From Favolaschia claudopus (lineage: Eukaryota > Basidiomycota > Agaricomycetes > Agaricales > Mycenaceae): 64,000 bases of DNA. A program made the position numbers and the translations under genes. Below, in pieces: positions 22,339-33,840 of this stretch (its first letter is position 1; each line of letters begins with the position of its first letter). The DNA is taken from NCBI GenBank assembly GCA_037176885.1, contig JAWWNJ010000196.1, forward strand, positions 248,001 through 312,000, written 5' to 3'. The notes below the pieces were generated by a model. The model was not told where the DNA came from. It made no database searches and saw only the letters and a program-made list of their open reading frames with translations.

Positions 22339-23028
22339 ATGCACCCAACCCTTCCCCGGTTTGAGGCCGTCAGCCTTCAGATTCCCGATGATCCCACTGT
22401 CCATGCAGTGCTCGTATATTCTCTTCCAGGACCCGATCGGAAGAAGCTCGTTGGCTTATTCCCCGCAGACAGTCCCGTTTCTGCTCAATGTTGGTCCTCG
22501 CAAAATTCTCAATCTCCTGTTGGGTTTATTGGATACGTGAATGGCGTGGTGGAGAAAATAAAGCTGATACCTCTTCATGTAAGTCATATATCATCTACTA
22601 AACACGAAGTCACCGGCAATGCGCTGCGCATGTAGCGCCTGTCGTCGGTCTCACCCAGAGCACACAGCAAGTTCCTAAGCGCATGACCCTTCCATCATCC
22701 GAATTCATTACATCCTCATCTCGCATCACGAAGATCGTGTGCCATGAGTCCGGTATTTTGTATGTCAACGCTGCCCATCAAATTGTGGTTGCGAAACAGA
22801 GCTCGAAAGACGAAGGCAAAAAAGACTATACGCCAGAAGTATATGAACTGTCACAACTCAACAAGTTCTGTCAAAAAGCCTACCGGGCTCAGGTATCCAG
22901 GTAAAACACCAGTAGATATCTCCCTCCCGCAACGCTTACTTCGAAGTAGTTTTCAAAACGCATGGCGCGCGGCTTTCGGACATGATTATGACAACGAGGA
23001 TGAGCTAACCGATTTGGAGGAAGAATGA
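22339..23028 (+). CDS. Small unknown protein, about three exons
   Basis: The ATG at 22339 opens MHPTLPRFEAVSLQIPDD, which runs about 75 codons to an intron ending near 22635. A second exon runs to about 22912, and a third (from about 22965) ends at TGA 23026-23028 with an acidic tail (DNEDELTDLEEE). The second intron joins in phase with GTAAAA...GAAG; the first needs a weak donor, so that junction is uncertain. I do not recognise the family. The content has no membrane segment. It lies just outside the right end of the 17-kb element and could be a host gene or a relic. Confidence 0.5.
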
Positions 23029-23219
23029 TCAGGCCGAGACGATTGAATTGTGGAACTTGAAGTATCTGGTCACAGTACTGTACCAATGTGTACGGTATCA
23101 ACGTAACGAGTAGCGCGGTCCTAAAAATGTTGCTTACATGAATCGCCCCCGTAATGCGAAATTCGTACTTTGAGCCCAAATATGGAATAAAAGGCAACCC
23201 GTTGCTACGAAGAAACCTA

Positions 23220-23239
23220 TTTTTTTTTTTTTTTTTTTT
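23220..23239 (-). repeat. T20 homopolymer
   Basis: A run of about 20 T. It could be the tail of a minus-strand retroposed sequence, but I cannot identify a body in the following 700 bases (23240-23944), where no gene is visible. Confidence 0.5.
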
Positions 23240-23944
23240 CGTGACGCACCTCGGGACGTTGCCTCCATATAGAGCGGTACCAGTAGCCTGTTTGCGATGC
23301 AGCCGTTGAACGACTAATGGCTAGAGAAAAGATACTGTACCACCCGTCTGAGCAAGGGAATACCGATCTGCGAAATCCGCACTATACCTGGAATTTTTCT
23401 CGGCAGGGGGGCAAAATATTATTATTTGTTTGGCTAGTGATGCGGACATGGATCGGCGTGAAACAGTTGTTGTAGGTCAAGATAAAGCTGCAGAATGTGA
23501 GCCATGAGTCTCCGGAGGCCCCAGTCACCAAAGTCTGACCCAAATGAGAAGAGTTTTCATTATTGATGTTGACGAACAACCAAACATAAATATTTAGCGA
23601 CGTCAAACACGTGCGCATCAGAGTGTGCTAGATCCAGAGATCTGACACCTCTTGCACAGCGTAGAAAGAACCGCTGATAATCAACCCATATGAAAACACA
23701 CGTATTCAACACAAGGGGTGAGCGATCTCTGGATCGTGGAAGTTGATCTTGCCACGTGAGCCAAGTGATTGATGTCGGCCCCGGTTTCGGCATCCAAGGC
23801 AACATTTCGGCAGTTGAGACAAGCCGTCAGGCTGCCGCTTGCCTCCACTCCTCCGCTTCCTCACCGTATCTTCTTATCGTCAGTATGCAACACGGAGCGC
23901 ATCTCTATTGGTTATACCTCACTCTGTACCTCTCTACACGTCGT

Positions 23945-26900
23945 CTAATCAACATCCATTGCATCACTACTGCCAACAGTGTCCGAATCTCGTGTAAGAG
24001 TTGCAAGATCGTCGTCTGTAAAGGCAATCCGGGCAACTTTGGAGCAACGCGGAGTGCCAGGGGGTGATGTTGCTGGGCGTTTCTTAGACTGCGGCTGCGG
24101 TGGGGGTACTCCGAGACGTCGCTCTTCATCCTCTGCAAGAGCAATCTTCGTCTCAAACTCTATGCGTTCTGGCTTCTTGGCGGTGATTTCCCAGTGCGGA
24201 TGGCTGTCGGATAGGTGTGTTGCCATGTTGTACTTCCAGTGCGTCTGCGGACACAAGGCACATGCAATTGGCACATTGGTGGAGGCTTTTGCAGTGGTGG
24301 ACTTTGAAGCAGGCTTGATTTGAAACTCGTACACTTCGCGGCACGTTGATATTGCCTTTCTGCCTCGGATCGAGAGGGCGCAGGCACCATTTGACATGCT
24401 GCCTTCACAAGAACCGCACGGATAAGAAATAGCAACCTGCGAAATTGTGTGAACGGAGGAACAGGGAGTGAAAAAAAAAAAGCAATCACTGCCGCAATTA
24501 AATTTTTTTCTGTGATTCCATGCAGCGACAACATGATATGCTTGCCCATATGGTTCTGGCGTTCCGCGCCGAGTACATCCTTGCCACAGATGAGACATTT
24601 ACGTCGTCCATCTTTTGGGCTTGGTGCAGTTATGGACGGCAAACGATGCGAGATAATTCTTGTTGCGGCGGGTCCATTTTGAGTCAAGTGTTCAACTGAA
24701 TGTACTCCGGGAATAAGTCTTTAAATTTCCACGACGATAAGCCTTGAAGATCACATACCCAAGTCTACAGAAGTCTCATACGGAAACTTGCCGCCCTCTT
24801 TGACGGGGCCATATACCGGGATTTGTAGGCGGATTTCCTCCTATTCAGCGCGTGTTAATAAAGTGGTCTTCATCGTATCCAGTTGAGAGTCAGAAAATAT
24901 CCAAGTACTCTCAACTGCTTCCGCAGCATCTGGTAAAACTCCGGGAGCCAGATCATCCAGCAATGCTCGCGCTGGCATAAGTTCCGGAGTTGAGAGGGGT
25001 AGAACCAGGCGTCCATTGACGCAAATGCCTAGATGCCGTTGGAGCGCAACTGAGTTTGACTTCGCTTGTTTGACTTTTGCTGACTCGAACCTGATAAATC
25101 TTGTGCTCCAAGCCCAGGACAGAGTATTAGACTGGTCGAGAAAGGGGACCAAAGAAAGTATTTGCCCGGAGATCTCGTAGCGGCTATCTGGGAGATTGAG
25201 TTCGGCGATTGGAGCGGCATCGAGGTAAGTGGGAGGATGTGTAGCATGCGACTTGATGACGGTGCAATGAAGAATGGCCAACGCAACTTGTGTTTCGTTC
25301 ACAGCAACCAGGGCGGCAAACAGCCCCTCCAGCTTCAGGAGATGAGCGGTCGCAGTCGTGTCATGGATTTTTGACGGTGCGCGATCCCATTTATCGCCGC
25401 CAATTGAATAACAACGAATGCGCAACAACCGATCATGGCTTTTGGCATGCTCGATGCCGAGTGTGGGGTCCATCAGCGTCCGTAGAATGCTTTTCTTGTG
25501 CGCAGCTTTACGGTCATCATCTGCATCAAGCTTTATCCATACTGAGTGATGTTGGGCTGTGGAGCAAGCCGCCGTTTCTGCTGCAAGAGTTGCGGCACCA
25601 CTGAACCTGAAAATATCTGCCGGCGAGAGACCTGCAGCGTCCGCATCACCGGGCTGGGAACTATCGATGTCCTCATCGATGGACCTGTCAAAGTCCTTGG
25701 ATACTCCTGGATATTTGCCGCCGTTCGGCCTCATTAAATCAACACCTGGTTTGCTGAACAATTCATTGAAGTCGATTTCATATCCGTAGCGCTTCAGGAA
25801 CTCGACTGCTTGGTTTACACCTTCGTCGTAGCATGCCTTGATATCGCATGAGCCGGCTGTGAGATCTCCAAGAAAATTACGGGGAGATAGATGGTCAACA
25901 TCTCGACTGCGTCCCAATGAAAGCCGTTGCGCGAGTTTTTCCAGGTGTGGCCGGCGTCTTGCCGGCGTCTGAATATTTCATCTATGCGAAGCGCGGAACC
26001 AACCCGCCGACGAAACTCGTCAATAGCCATATTTGAGGCGTGCCCACCAGTCATCCTAGTTCTCCCGAAAAGGATTTCCAGGACATCATCGCCTAACAGG
26101 CAAAGGAACACCTTCAGACTCGGATTCAAGACTTTTGAATGCGCAATTTTGAAAATGGCACTTTTCACAAGACACTGTAAGTCCCCGTAAAGCTGGGGCG
26201 GCATGAAAGCAGACCCGTGTTTGAGATATAGAGCGCACGACAAATGTGCAAACTTCACGAGTTGGATGATCTCCTGAGACAACGAGAGGTTGGGGTTGAT
26301 AAAGGGATCAAGCAGAGCATCAAACATTTCGCCGAGGATACATAGTGCGCGGTGAGTGTTAGCTTCTGCTGGAGTAAAGTCGGAAGCGTCGAGGAAGCGT
26401 AGATCGCCAATAAGCGTGAGAAGCTTGACAGTAGACGGTACATGCTGGGCATCCTTGGGATTCAATAGCGCATGTATGCTCTGTCCCGACCAGTCATGGC
26501 CAGATAGACGCTCCAACCATTGCGCCAAGATGTTCTTGTTGACTGAAATGCCATTGGCCAGAATCCCTTCCTTTGAACAGAAGGTTTTACGAACGGCTAC
26601 GAAAGAGATTGACGTTGAAAATCTGATTTGACTCGGAATTGACAATTAAATAAAGCTTACGTTTCCAGCTATGTTTCGGATCGAATTCCATGGTTGCAAA
26701 ATCTTCGCTGGTGAATAAGTTGAGCCCATGGAGTCCGGCAATGTGTGGGTACAGTGCGTCGCCGGGCTTAACTTCTCGGTGCATGCACAGCAAGTAAAGC
26801 GCCGCCTTTCGTTTAGGATCGCCGTCGGATGCGTACGCCGGGATTGGACCGTGTAATATTTCTCCGTAGGGAGAGAGTTTCCAAGCAGCGTTAATCATCT

Positions 26901-27444
26901 GCAAGATCTTGGCATTCTCTTGCCACGAATTTTGCTTGCACGTCGCCATTATAAGAACAGGTTTGGCTCCATAATCTCTCGCTGAATGGCGCGAGATAGC
27001 AGCAACACTAAATTCTTTCCCAACATGGACCCGTCCTTCCCGGGCAGCCTTCGCAGCTGCATGAACAGCGTTTAGGTCCGAGCCCATCTTCAATGTATCA
27101 AGCTCGGTATTCGCGTGCTCGCATAAGCCGGCTATCTCATCTGTTCCGTCCAAATAACACGGTCGTCCGTCTCCCGCAATTTCGTCCTGAGAAAGTGTGT
27201 GCAAGATCCTCCCTTCTTTGTCAACAGAAACGTTTTTGAAGAGGATCTCAATGCTTCTCAGAAGATCCATCATCTTGACCGGGCCAACGGTGATAGAGAG
27301 AGACGTGCTACGGCACAGGTCGGCAATTGTCCACCGAGTGGGGAAAGCGAAAGGGGATCTATGAAGCGCATGCAAGAACGCATCACCCCCGTATTCATAG
27401 GCGAGGATAGCAAGGTCCTTGTGCTTCGAACGGCTTCTAACCAA
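23945..27444 (-). pseudogene. Decayed transposase-like gene with C-terminal zinc fingers
   Basis: Three consecutive minus-strand blocks (27444-26660, 26640-25930 and 25920-24841) and two terminal exons (24700-24480, 24430-23945) form one protein of a family I know as common in Agaricomycetes. Diagnostic parts are FATMEFDPKHSWKR, ALLNPKDAQHVPSTVKLL, FMPPQLYGDLQCLVKS, LLGDDVLEILFGRTRMTGG (compare the E..FG..R motif of RNase H-fold transposases), VDHLSPRNFLGD, and three C-terminal Cys/His clusters (CLICGK...H...H, CGSC...C, CALCPQ...HLSDSH). A frameshift lies in an A5 run (T5 at about 25937-25941), the intron near 26645 joins one base out of phase, and a TAG at 24841-24843 is followed by a further open exon. 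It is broken at several points. The N-terminal part is missing or replaced by repeat sequence. Mobile origin is inference; the family may be P-element/Academ-like. Confidence 0.65.
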
Positions 27445-27545
27445 TTAGGACCTTCGAGAACCCTAGGATGGCTTAGAACCGCTGGCAGTGTGGCTTATAA
27501 CTCACCCTAAGCTAGCTCGAAGACCTTATAAGCCAAGCAGTGTCT
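27430..27545. repeat. Cluster of TTATAA/CTTAGA-type ~10-bp repeats
   Basis: Degenerate units such as gtggcttagaac, gtggcttataact, accttataagcc and gtgtcttaagggg sit immediately before the transposase-like gene. Related units occur at 28590-28830, 56580-56690, 57390-57563 and 60290-60400, suggesting subterminal repeats of one transposon family. Confidence 0.55.
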
Positions 27546-28589
27546 TAAGGGGATTAGAGGTGTCAGGCCATCTAAACAAGTTAATGAAAATGGGAAAACA
27601 TCGGTAGACGCTCGCCCCCGTGTAAATTCATGCATCGTGACATGAAAATTGGCCGCACAGAAAACCGCAAAAACGTTTGAAGTCCAAATGCCGAGATGCC
27701 GAGTAATGACGTCAGCGCTCCACATCCGCAGCACACATAAGTATGCTGCGAACGCCGCTCCTCTCTCTTGTCTCCTCCCACCACCACCACGCCTCGACAT
27801 CGTCGCCGTCAGTACCTCCCCTTCACCGCTCAACGGCCCGCATGCATCTCGTACCCGCCCGGCGCCGCTGCTGCCGCTGCCGGCCGTGCACACGACGTCA
27901 GCAACTCGAGTCCGTATGGCAAAGTTAGCGAGAACTTACGACGAAAGGTGCGTCGATCACAGAGCTTTTCACCCTGTCCCTAATCCCTTCCTCACTAGGC
28001 TTGGTCGCCGCGTTGCAGTCAAGCTGCAGTCGACGTCTGACTGCCCCGAATCCGCCGTCATTACCCCAACGCAACTCCCCCAGAATCCCCCTTCTGCACC
28101 TCCATACATTCATAAATCGTGTAATGCTACCCTTTAGGTGAGCTGTCGACTTATCATATTCTGTTCACATTTTTGATCCACACGTCGTGCAGGCCATCGA
28201 ATGTTCAGATTAATCCCTTAGCGTGGATCACACGACAACGACGATGCGCCGGTATGTTTATCTGTTTTCGCCTTCGCTTTCGCCCTCCTCATCTCTACTT
28301 TTGCCAGCGTCAACCGCCGCCGCAAGCCCAGTCATTTCAAGTGGTTCCAGGCGGGGCTGTTTCAATCCGGATCTCAAGATCACTCGCCGCATGCTCGGTA
28401 TTCATCTCGTTGTGCTTCGCCCCCGCCGCGCTCGTCCGTGTGCCGTGGGAAGTAGCGCAGGTAGTTATACTGTACCACTGTACCACTATTCAGAATGAAA
28501 TAAAACTGTGTTCATCCCTCTTCATGTGTGATGTAGTACTGTCATAAATACAGGATAACTACAGGATACCTATTGTGCAAGCCAGTGGA
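27546..28589. other. GC-rich stretch, no secure gene
   Basis: Short overlapping ORFs occur on both strands around 27570-28140, with His/Pro/Arg-rich translations typical of GC-rich non-coding DNA. It splits two clusters of the same subterminal repeat, so it may be an insertion of about 1 kb. Confidence 0.35.
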
Positions 28590-28830
28590 TCCTAGCGGCT
28601 TCCAAGGTGCTGGAAGGCTCTAATCGCGTAATGGATTAGAGTGGCTTAGAGGTCACCCGAGTGTCTTAGAGGCCATCATGAGGTTTTAACTGTACATTAT
28701 AAGAGACCCCGAGGCTTGGGGCCTTCGAAGACCTTCTAACTACTTCCACGCCGCTATAAGCAATCCAGGATTTTTCCGACAGGACCGCGTCAGGATCTTA
28801 TTAGCTAATCTTATATAAGCCGGGAATCGC
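28590..28830. repeat. Second cluster of CTTAGA/TATAAG repeats with a possible terminus
   Basis: Units gtggcttagaggt, gtgtcttagaggc, gaagaccttctaac and gccgctataagc occur, followed by ggatttttccgacagg at about 28768-28783. A similar tttttccgacatgag ends the cluster at about 60400, and a related sequence (cctgtcgcaaaaatc) precedes the cluster at 56580. That is consistent with element termini. Confidence 0.5.
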
Positions 28831-28954
28831 CGGTTTGTGTTTTCCCCCTTGCATTGTCGGGTTTTAATACTAACTCTACTTCTAAGGTACTCCAAGCTCG
28901 AGTTTCAATCTTTGTGCGCTCTTTCTCAAATTTTCTGAGGCGTTTTGGGCTTAA

Positions 28955-29386
28955 GTTGAATGCATTTTAGAGCTCGGCCGAGAGGCCCGATCTCCACGTG
29001 ATGCAAACGCGCTACCTTTTCCTGCAGCACGTCGTCTTGTTATCAAAGATCTGAGGAGACAGAAAGCTAGTTTCAGGTATTATGATGAGCATTTTCTAAA
29101 GAAATGCGGAAAGACCGCGATTTTTGAGGGAGATATACGCGACGTGAACTCTGCTTATGTAATATTAGCTAATAACATTCTGACGCGGTTGGAGGGGCGC
29201 GGTAACCATAAGACTAAACAGTCATGCTCTTTGTCACAGACGGGCACAAGAAGAGTTGCAGGTGTCGAAGTATTTGTTTCTTGCCAACGATTTAGTACAG
29301 TTACATATTGTTTGAACAGAGCAGGCTTACTAGGTAGCGACATTTCGAGCCCTTTTGGTGTTGTTCCATCGGGCGAGAACCCTTAA
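28955..29386 (+). pseudogene. Open 143-codon fragment of unknown type
   Basis: The frame is open from just after a TAA (28952-28954) to a TAA at 29384-29386, with plausible amino-acid composition (LPFPAARRLVIKDLRRQK, YYDEHFLKKCGKTAIF). It has no upstream ATG and reads like an internal exon. I cannot assign a family. A second short frame with DSRHYLQRLKGVVEHE follows at 29435-29674. Both may be relics of one element. Confidence 0.35.
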
Positions 29387-30076
29387 CAAATCCATGCTTT
29401 ATATACTCCCCGCACCGAGTGCAGAGCACTAGGCGTGACCCGTCAACGGCACTCCCAATTTCCGAGGGGCGTTGATTCTCGACATTATTTACAGCGGTTG
29501 AAAGGGGTTGTTGAACATGAACGCGAAAAGTGGAAGTCGACGCGCCCTCCCAAGAGGTCGACGCGTGCCACGAAGAGTTTTGCGATACATTCCCGTTGTT
29601 ATTCGACAGTGGGGTATGAACAGTATTTACAACATCAGAAGCCTTCCATGTTGAGTGAAGTTTCGAGGATTTGAACGCGTCAGAGCCGGGGAATGGAAGG
29701 CGAAGCTGGCGACGCGCTCTCGCGCGACGCGTACGTGGTTTGTGACAAGTTGTTTAACGATTGATGGAGGTTTGATGAGGCTTGATGGCCTCCGCGGAGC
29801 CGTTGACTCACACCTGCCCGATTTGGGGGATGGGTACCCCGTGGGTATTTTTCCGTCATAACAAGATGATCAAGATCGCACACCTATGGCTGTAATACTG
29901 GGGCATAATTATCTGACACACACCTTGACCTATTTTAGCGATTTCCCGCACAACTTACCGTATTTGATGACTGCCAAGCACCCACCCGTGAGACGCGTTC
30001 CAAAATACACTCAGCTTTCCAAGCTCTCAAAAAATTTTGGCAACCTCCAACAAGAGTGTTCCATCGACCGACACTA

Positions 30077-31174
30077 GGCCTGGGTTAGAAATGATTTGGG
30101 GTCCGTAAACTTTGTAAATTACAAGGGGGGTCGGAGACCCCATAAATTACAGTGTAATTTACCGTAATTTACAGCGCCGCAGGCCCGAAATGTTTTACAT
30201 TCTTTACTGTAAAAAACACCATGTAAAGTTTGTAACGAATGTATTTTTTGGTAAGATTTGCCAGATTTTGGTGGGTGGGCTCCGCTGTCCGCCCGCAAGA
30301 TTGAATGGTTGGTGCGCAGTGCTTCTCAGGAAGGTTTCATAATCCTGGGCATGGTTTTAACCAAGTGCTGAGTTGGAAAGGTGAGCGAGTATTGAGCGAG
30401 TACGTCAAGGGCTGACACATGATCGGACATCAGATGGCGGTGATCAACTCACATAGGGCCGAAAATGCTCGTTCGCATTTCTTAGGAAAAAATTGGTTTG
30501 AATGCTTTGTAAATGCTCTGAAACATGGCCCTGTAGGCCAGCTCTTCCAGGCAAAAATTACCATTCTTTACGCTCAAATCTGAAGGTCTATGGCTGTAAT
30601 AGGGGCGCTCAATTCTTAGCTCGTCGGCTCGTCTCGTCCCAGAAATTATTTAATTGCATGATGAGCTGATGAGCTGCTGATCCCACTCCGCATTTCTCTC
30701 CACTTCCCATCAAATTTGATCCCCTCATCAAAAAATCGACATTTTACGGACGAGACGAGCTGACGAGCTAAGAATTGAGCGCCCCTAATAGTGTAACATT
30801 ATTATTTGTTGCACCGCTACAGGGATTTTGACGCGTTGATACACAGCCAATAGAGTAAGAGGCAGCTTGCAAACTTGGTCTCGGAAAGCTAGTCAATGCT
30901 TATGCCTTTGATCCATTGGAAATCAATTGATCATCAGTTTCGGTCATGGTTGCCGAGGGCTTGGAAAATGGGTACCTGTGTATTTTTCTCTGAAGACGTG
31001 TATAGGTGTGTATATTTTTAAGGGTGTGCATTTTTTGAATTATCCAAGGTGTGTGTATTTGCTGAATAATGTTACAGTATTACCCCCATAAAGGTCCCCT
31101 GTAAAGAATGTAATTTACGCGTAATTTACATGTAATTTTTGTACTGTAAATTACACAATCATTTCTAACCCGGC
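30077..31174. mobile_element. 1.1-kb TIR element with GTAAATTAC subterminal repeats
   Basis: The ends are inverted: ggcctgggttagaaatgatt and, reversed, gccgggttagaaatgatt. ACTA flanks both sides (30073-30076 and 31175-31178), a possible target duplication. GTAATTTAC/GTAAATTAC units repeat just inside each end (30115-30235 and 31095-31160). No transposase is encoded. It contains a 184-bp MITE at 30602-30785. Confidence 0.65.
30602..30785. mobile_element. 184-bp MITE, copy 1
   Basis: Terminal inverted repeats of about 38 bp start GGGGCGCTCAATTCTTAGCT and are nearly perfect. It is flanked by TA, or by TAATA on both sides. A second copy of identical length is at 48624-48807 in the opposite orientation. 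There is no coding capacity. It sits inside the 1.1-kb element at 30077-31174. Confidence 0.85.
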
Positions 31175-31475
31175 ACTAACCGACACCCAGGTTAAAATCT
31201 GTTTTTAAAAAAATACACACCTAGGTTTGATTGAAACACGCTGCTCGACGAAAGTCCGGATAAAAACACGCAGGTGCTCTTGACTAAATAAATCACACAG
31301 CCTGGACTACTCTCTTTTTTACACAAGTGAATGGGATAGAAAAAAAAAACGCACACCTTGGCACTGTGTCAAAAAAAAAACACGCAGGTCCGGACTCGGC
31401 GCGGCATTACAGCATATGTCATGTGACCTGCCAACGACGCGTTTGGTGTCTTCTCACCACCACCACCACAATCAC

Positions 31476-33840
31476 ATGCCTGAAGTCCGCGAGACGGCCT
31501 CCTCCGGCCTAGTTGCCAAACAAGGCATGGAGGTCGCTGTTGAAGCTGGGGCTGACCTCACTGTCAAAGCCATCGCTGCAGACGCGAGCGCAGCAGAAGC
31601 AGAAGCCGACGGAGCCCCAGAACGCGCTAAAGAGGGTCTTGTATACGAACTGGAACCGTGGTCAACAATCGTCCGGGGAAGCGACAACCACCAGACACCC
31701 ATATATCCTGAAGTTCTCGCCCACCGACCTCCTGACACCAACTATCCTCCCATTCCCTATCCACCGTCTCAAGAATCTTGTTTTGTCTAGTTTGGAAGCG
31801 ACACACCGCGCTCTCATTATGAATCTGGGTCATCTCTATTTCATGGCAAGTAAATTCCACCTTAAATCATGTCAATCATGCGGATGGGAGATATATTCTA
31901 GGTATCTTATTTGACCCACACGTCCGTGCAGTGGTATACCCGTCCTCGATGGGACAACGGAATCATGGCGGTTTCAAAAGAGGTGTGTCTTTGTTATCCA
32001 CTCGAACTTCAATCACTATGACCAATGGTTCTCTCTTAGGTTCGCAAATTTCGCGTTGGAATGGCGCTCATTTTCGAGGAATATGTCTTAGCATTCGTCA
32101 CTATGTCACTATCGACCTCTTGTTTCAGGTAAGTCTGATATACTTTTTCTTTCCATTCCTGAAGCTCAAATCGTTATATCCCTCAGCCTATCTGGGAAGA
32201 TTCCATGGCGCGATTCTTGATCCCTCCCAACATCTACACCTCGCCCGCCGATTTTCTCCTCGTTGTTGCGAACTGGATCGTGGAAGAGAATTTTTTGAAA
32301 GGTCGGAAACACATGCTTGCGTGCGAAGCCATTCGTGCAGCGAACAAGATTTGGTACGGTGTTGGTGTGTATACTGTAATGGAACTGTTTTTCATGGCAG
32401 GTGCGTGTTCGTGTTCTTCCCGTTGACGGTATTTTGACACGACCAATCTACAGGTCTTTCGCCGTTCCTCACTGTATGCGAACTCTTTGGGAGTCCGTCT
32501 CGCACGGCCAGATTCCTCTGCGCCTACTATACGTACATTCATGTAGGCGAGACCGGCTTGTGGTATGATGCAGTTTTCATGCGTTCATCTATTTTCCCTG
32601 GCTTACCATCCTTACCTTCCCAGGAAACTGTTGAGCCCTTGTATCCACGACGGTGTCCTCGCACCGACGAAGGAGCAGCGTCTGCGATACGCAGACTGGC
32701 TATATGTGTGGGGAAAGGAGCGTGTCTGGATCTCCGATCGCATGGCGGAACTCATCGATAAGTTTAATGTGAGTTTTGCGCTACTTAGGTGAACTATATT
32801 GCTGAATCGTTCACTTCTCTAGGCCACCCTCGATGCATTCGAGGGAGTAACCGAAGTACGATGCTGGTCCCGTTTGGATGTTCCCTTGCTGGATCCGTTC
32901 GAGCCAACTCTGGTTGCCCCCGCCCTTCACGCTCATCCAACCTGGGGAAATCTCATTTTCGGCGAGTCCGCATGGAGCACTGTCTCCGGGGATGTTGTGA
33001 TGGAGGACGACCCTCTCACAGCGCTCTATCGACACAATGGTTCGATCCAACTTATTTTTTTTTCCATTCGCTTTCCGCTAATATCTCATCGAAGATCTAC
33101 TTCCTAGTGCCTCTCGCCCGACTCACCTTCCCTCTCTACACCACTATCAGCCATTATTTCTCTCTAATATAGACCTCAAGCGTTCACGCCGTTCGACTTT
33201 CACCTTCCATGGTAAGAAGGAGATGTGGTCAGTGCTCAAGATGTATCCACCATCGCTACACTGGAGTAGCAGCCCATCGTCAGTTTGATAAGTTCGATTT
33301 CCGTTTCGATCCTTCTAATCAATCTCCTTCCAGACAACACAAAAAATTCCATCGCATCGATGAGGTAACTGGAGACGCACGGCAATCCATGTTATTCAAA
33401 TCCATCGTCCAAACTACACAAGGAGTGTCCATTGGGCCGCTGGAATATTGCGGAAACGGGCACATGGTCCAAGTGGGAAAGAACGCCTTGTAAACTTTTC
33501 CATTCTCTTTTTCGTTCATTTTGGTTCCGCTTTCTGACCCACCAATTCTAGTCTTGCCGTTTGTAAAGGCGATCCTCGAGTTTCAACCTACCCCGAAGAA
33601 CGTGTTCTCCGCGGGTTGAATTGTATCTCGAGCAAACTCGAGGTCTCGGGCAAGCGAAAGAGAGGGAGGACTGCGAAGGAAAACCGGAAGTTAGATAAGG
33701 CTTTGGGAAAGCGGGTTACGAAAGGGCGGGGAAGCTGGGGGTTGAAGAGCCTGAGGATGTCGAAGTTGAGGAGGTGAAGCCGCCGAAGAGGAGGAGGCTG
33801 AATGCGGACCAGCGGCTTGCGCTTCAAAGTATTCAGTAAC
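31476..33840 (+). pseudogene. Many-exon gene of unknown function, Lys/Arg-rich C-terminus
   Basis: Exons 31476-31712, 31774-31849, 31902-31982, 32040-32128, 32187-32400, 32454-32562, 32624-32768, 32823-33039 and 33173-33211 are all in phase. Further exons (33334-33364, 33423-33489, 33552-33835) no longer join cleanly, and the last needs a one-base shift near 33735 to reach PPKRRRLNADQRLALQ. The N-terminal 75 residues are Ala/Glu-rich. The middle has NLGHLYFMA, PSSMGQRNHGGFKR, HTWGNLIF-type aromatic stretches and SPADFLLVVANWIVEENFL. A basic SGKRKRGRTAKEN stretch near the end recalls the AT-hook tail of the gene at 12.5-13.6 kb. I do not recognise the family. The dense introns and decay at the 3' end suggest a transposon-borne gene that has begun to degrade. 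Confidence 0.55.

Noticed and set aside
27649..28137. 162-codon + ORF
   Set aside because: Low-complexity His/Pro/Ser translation in GC-rich DNA with equal-length competing frames; no support.
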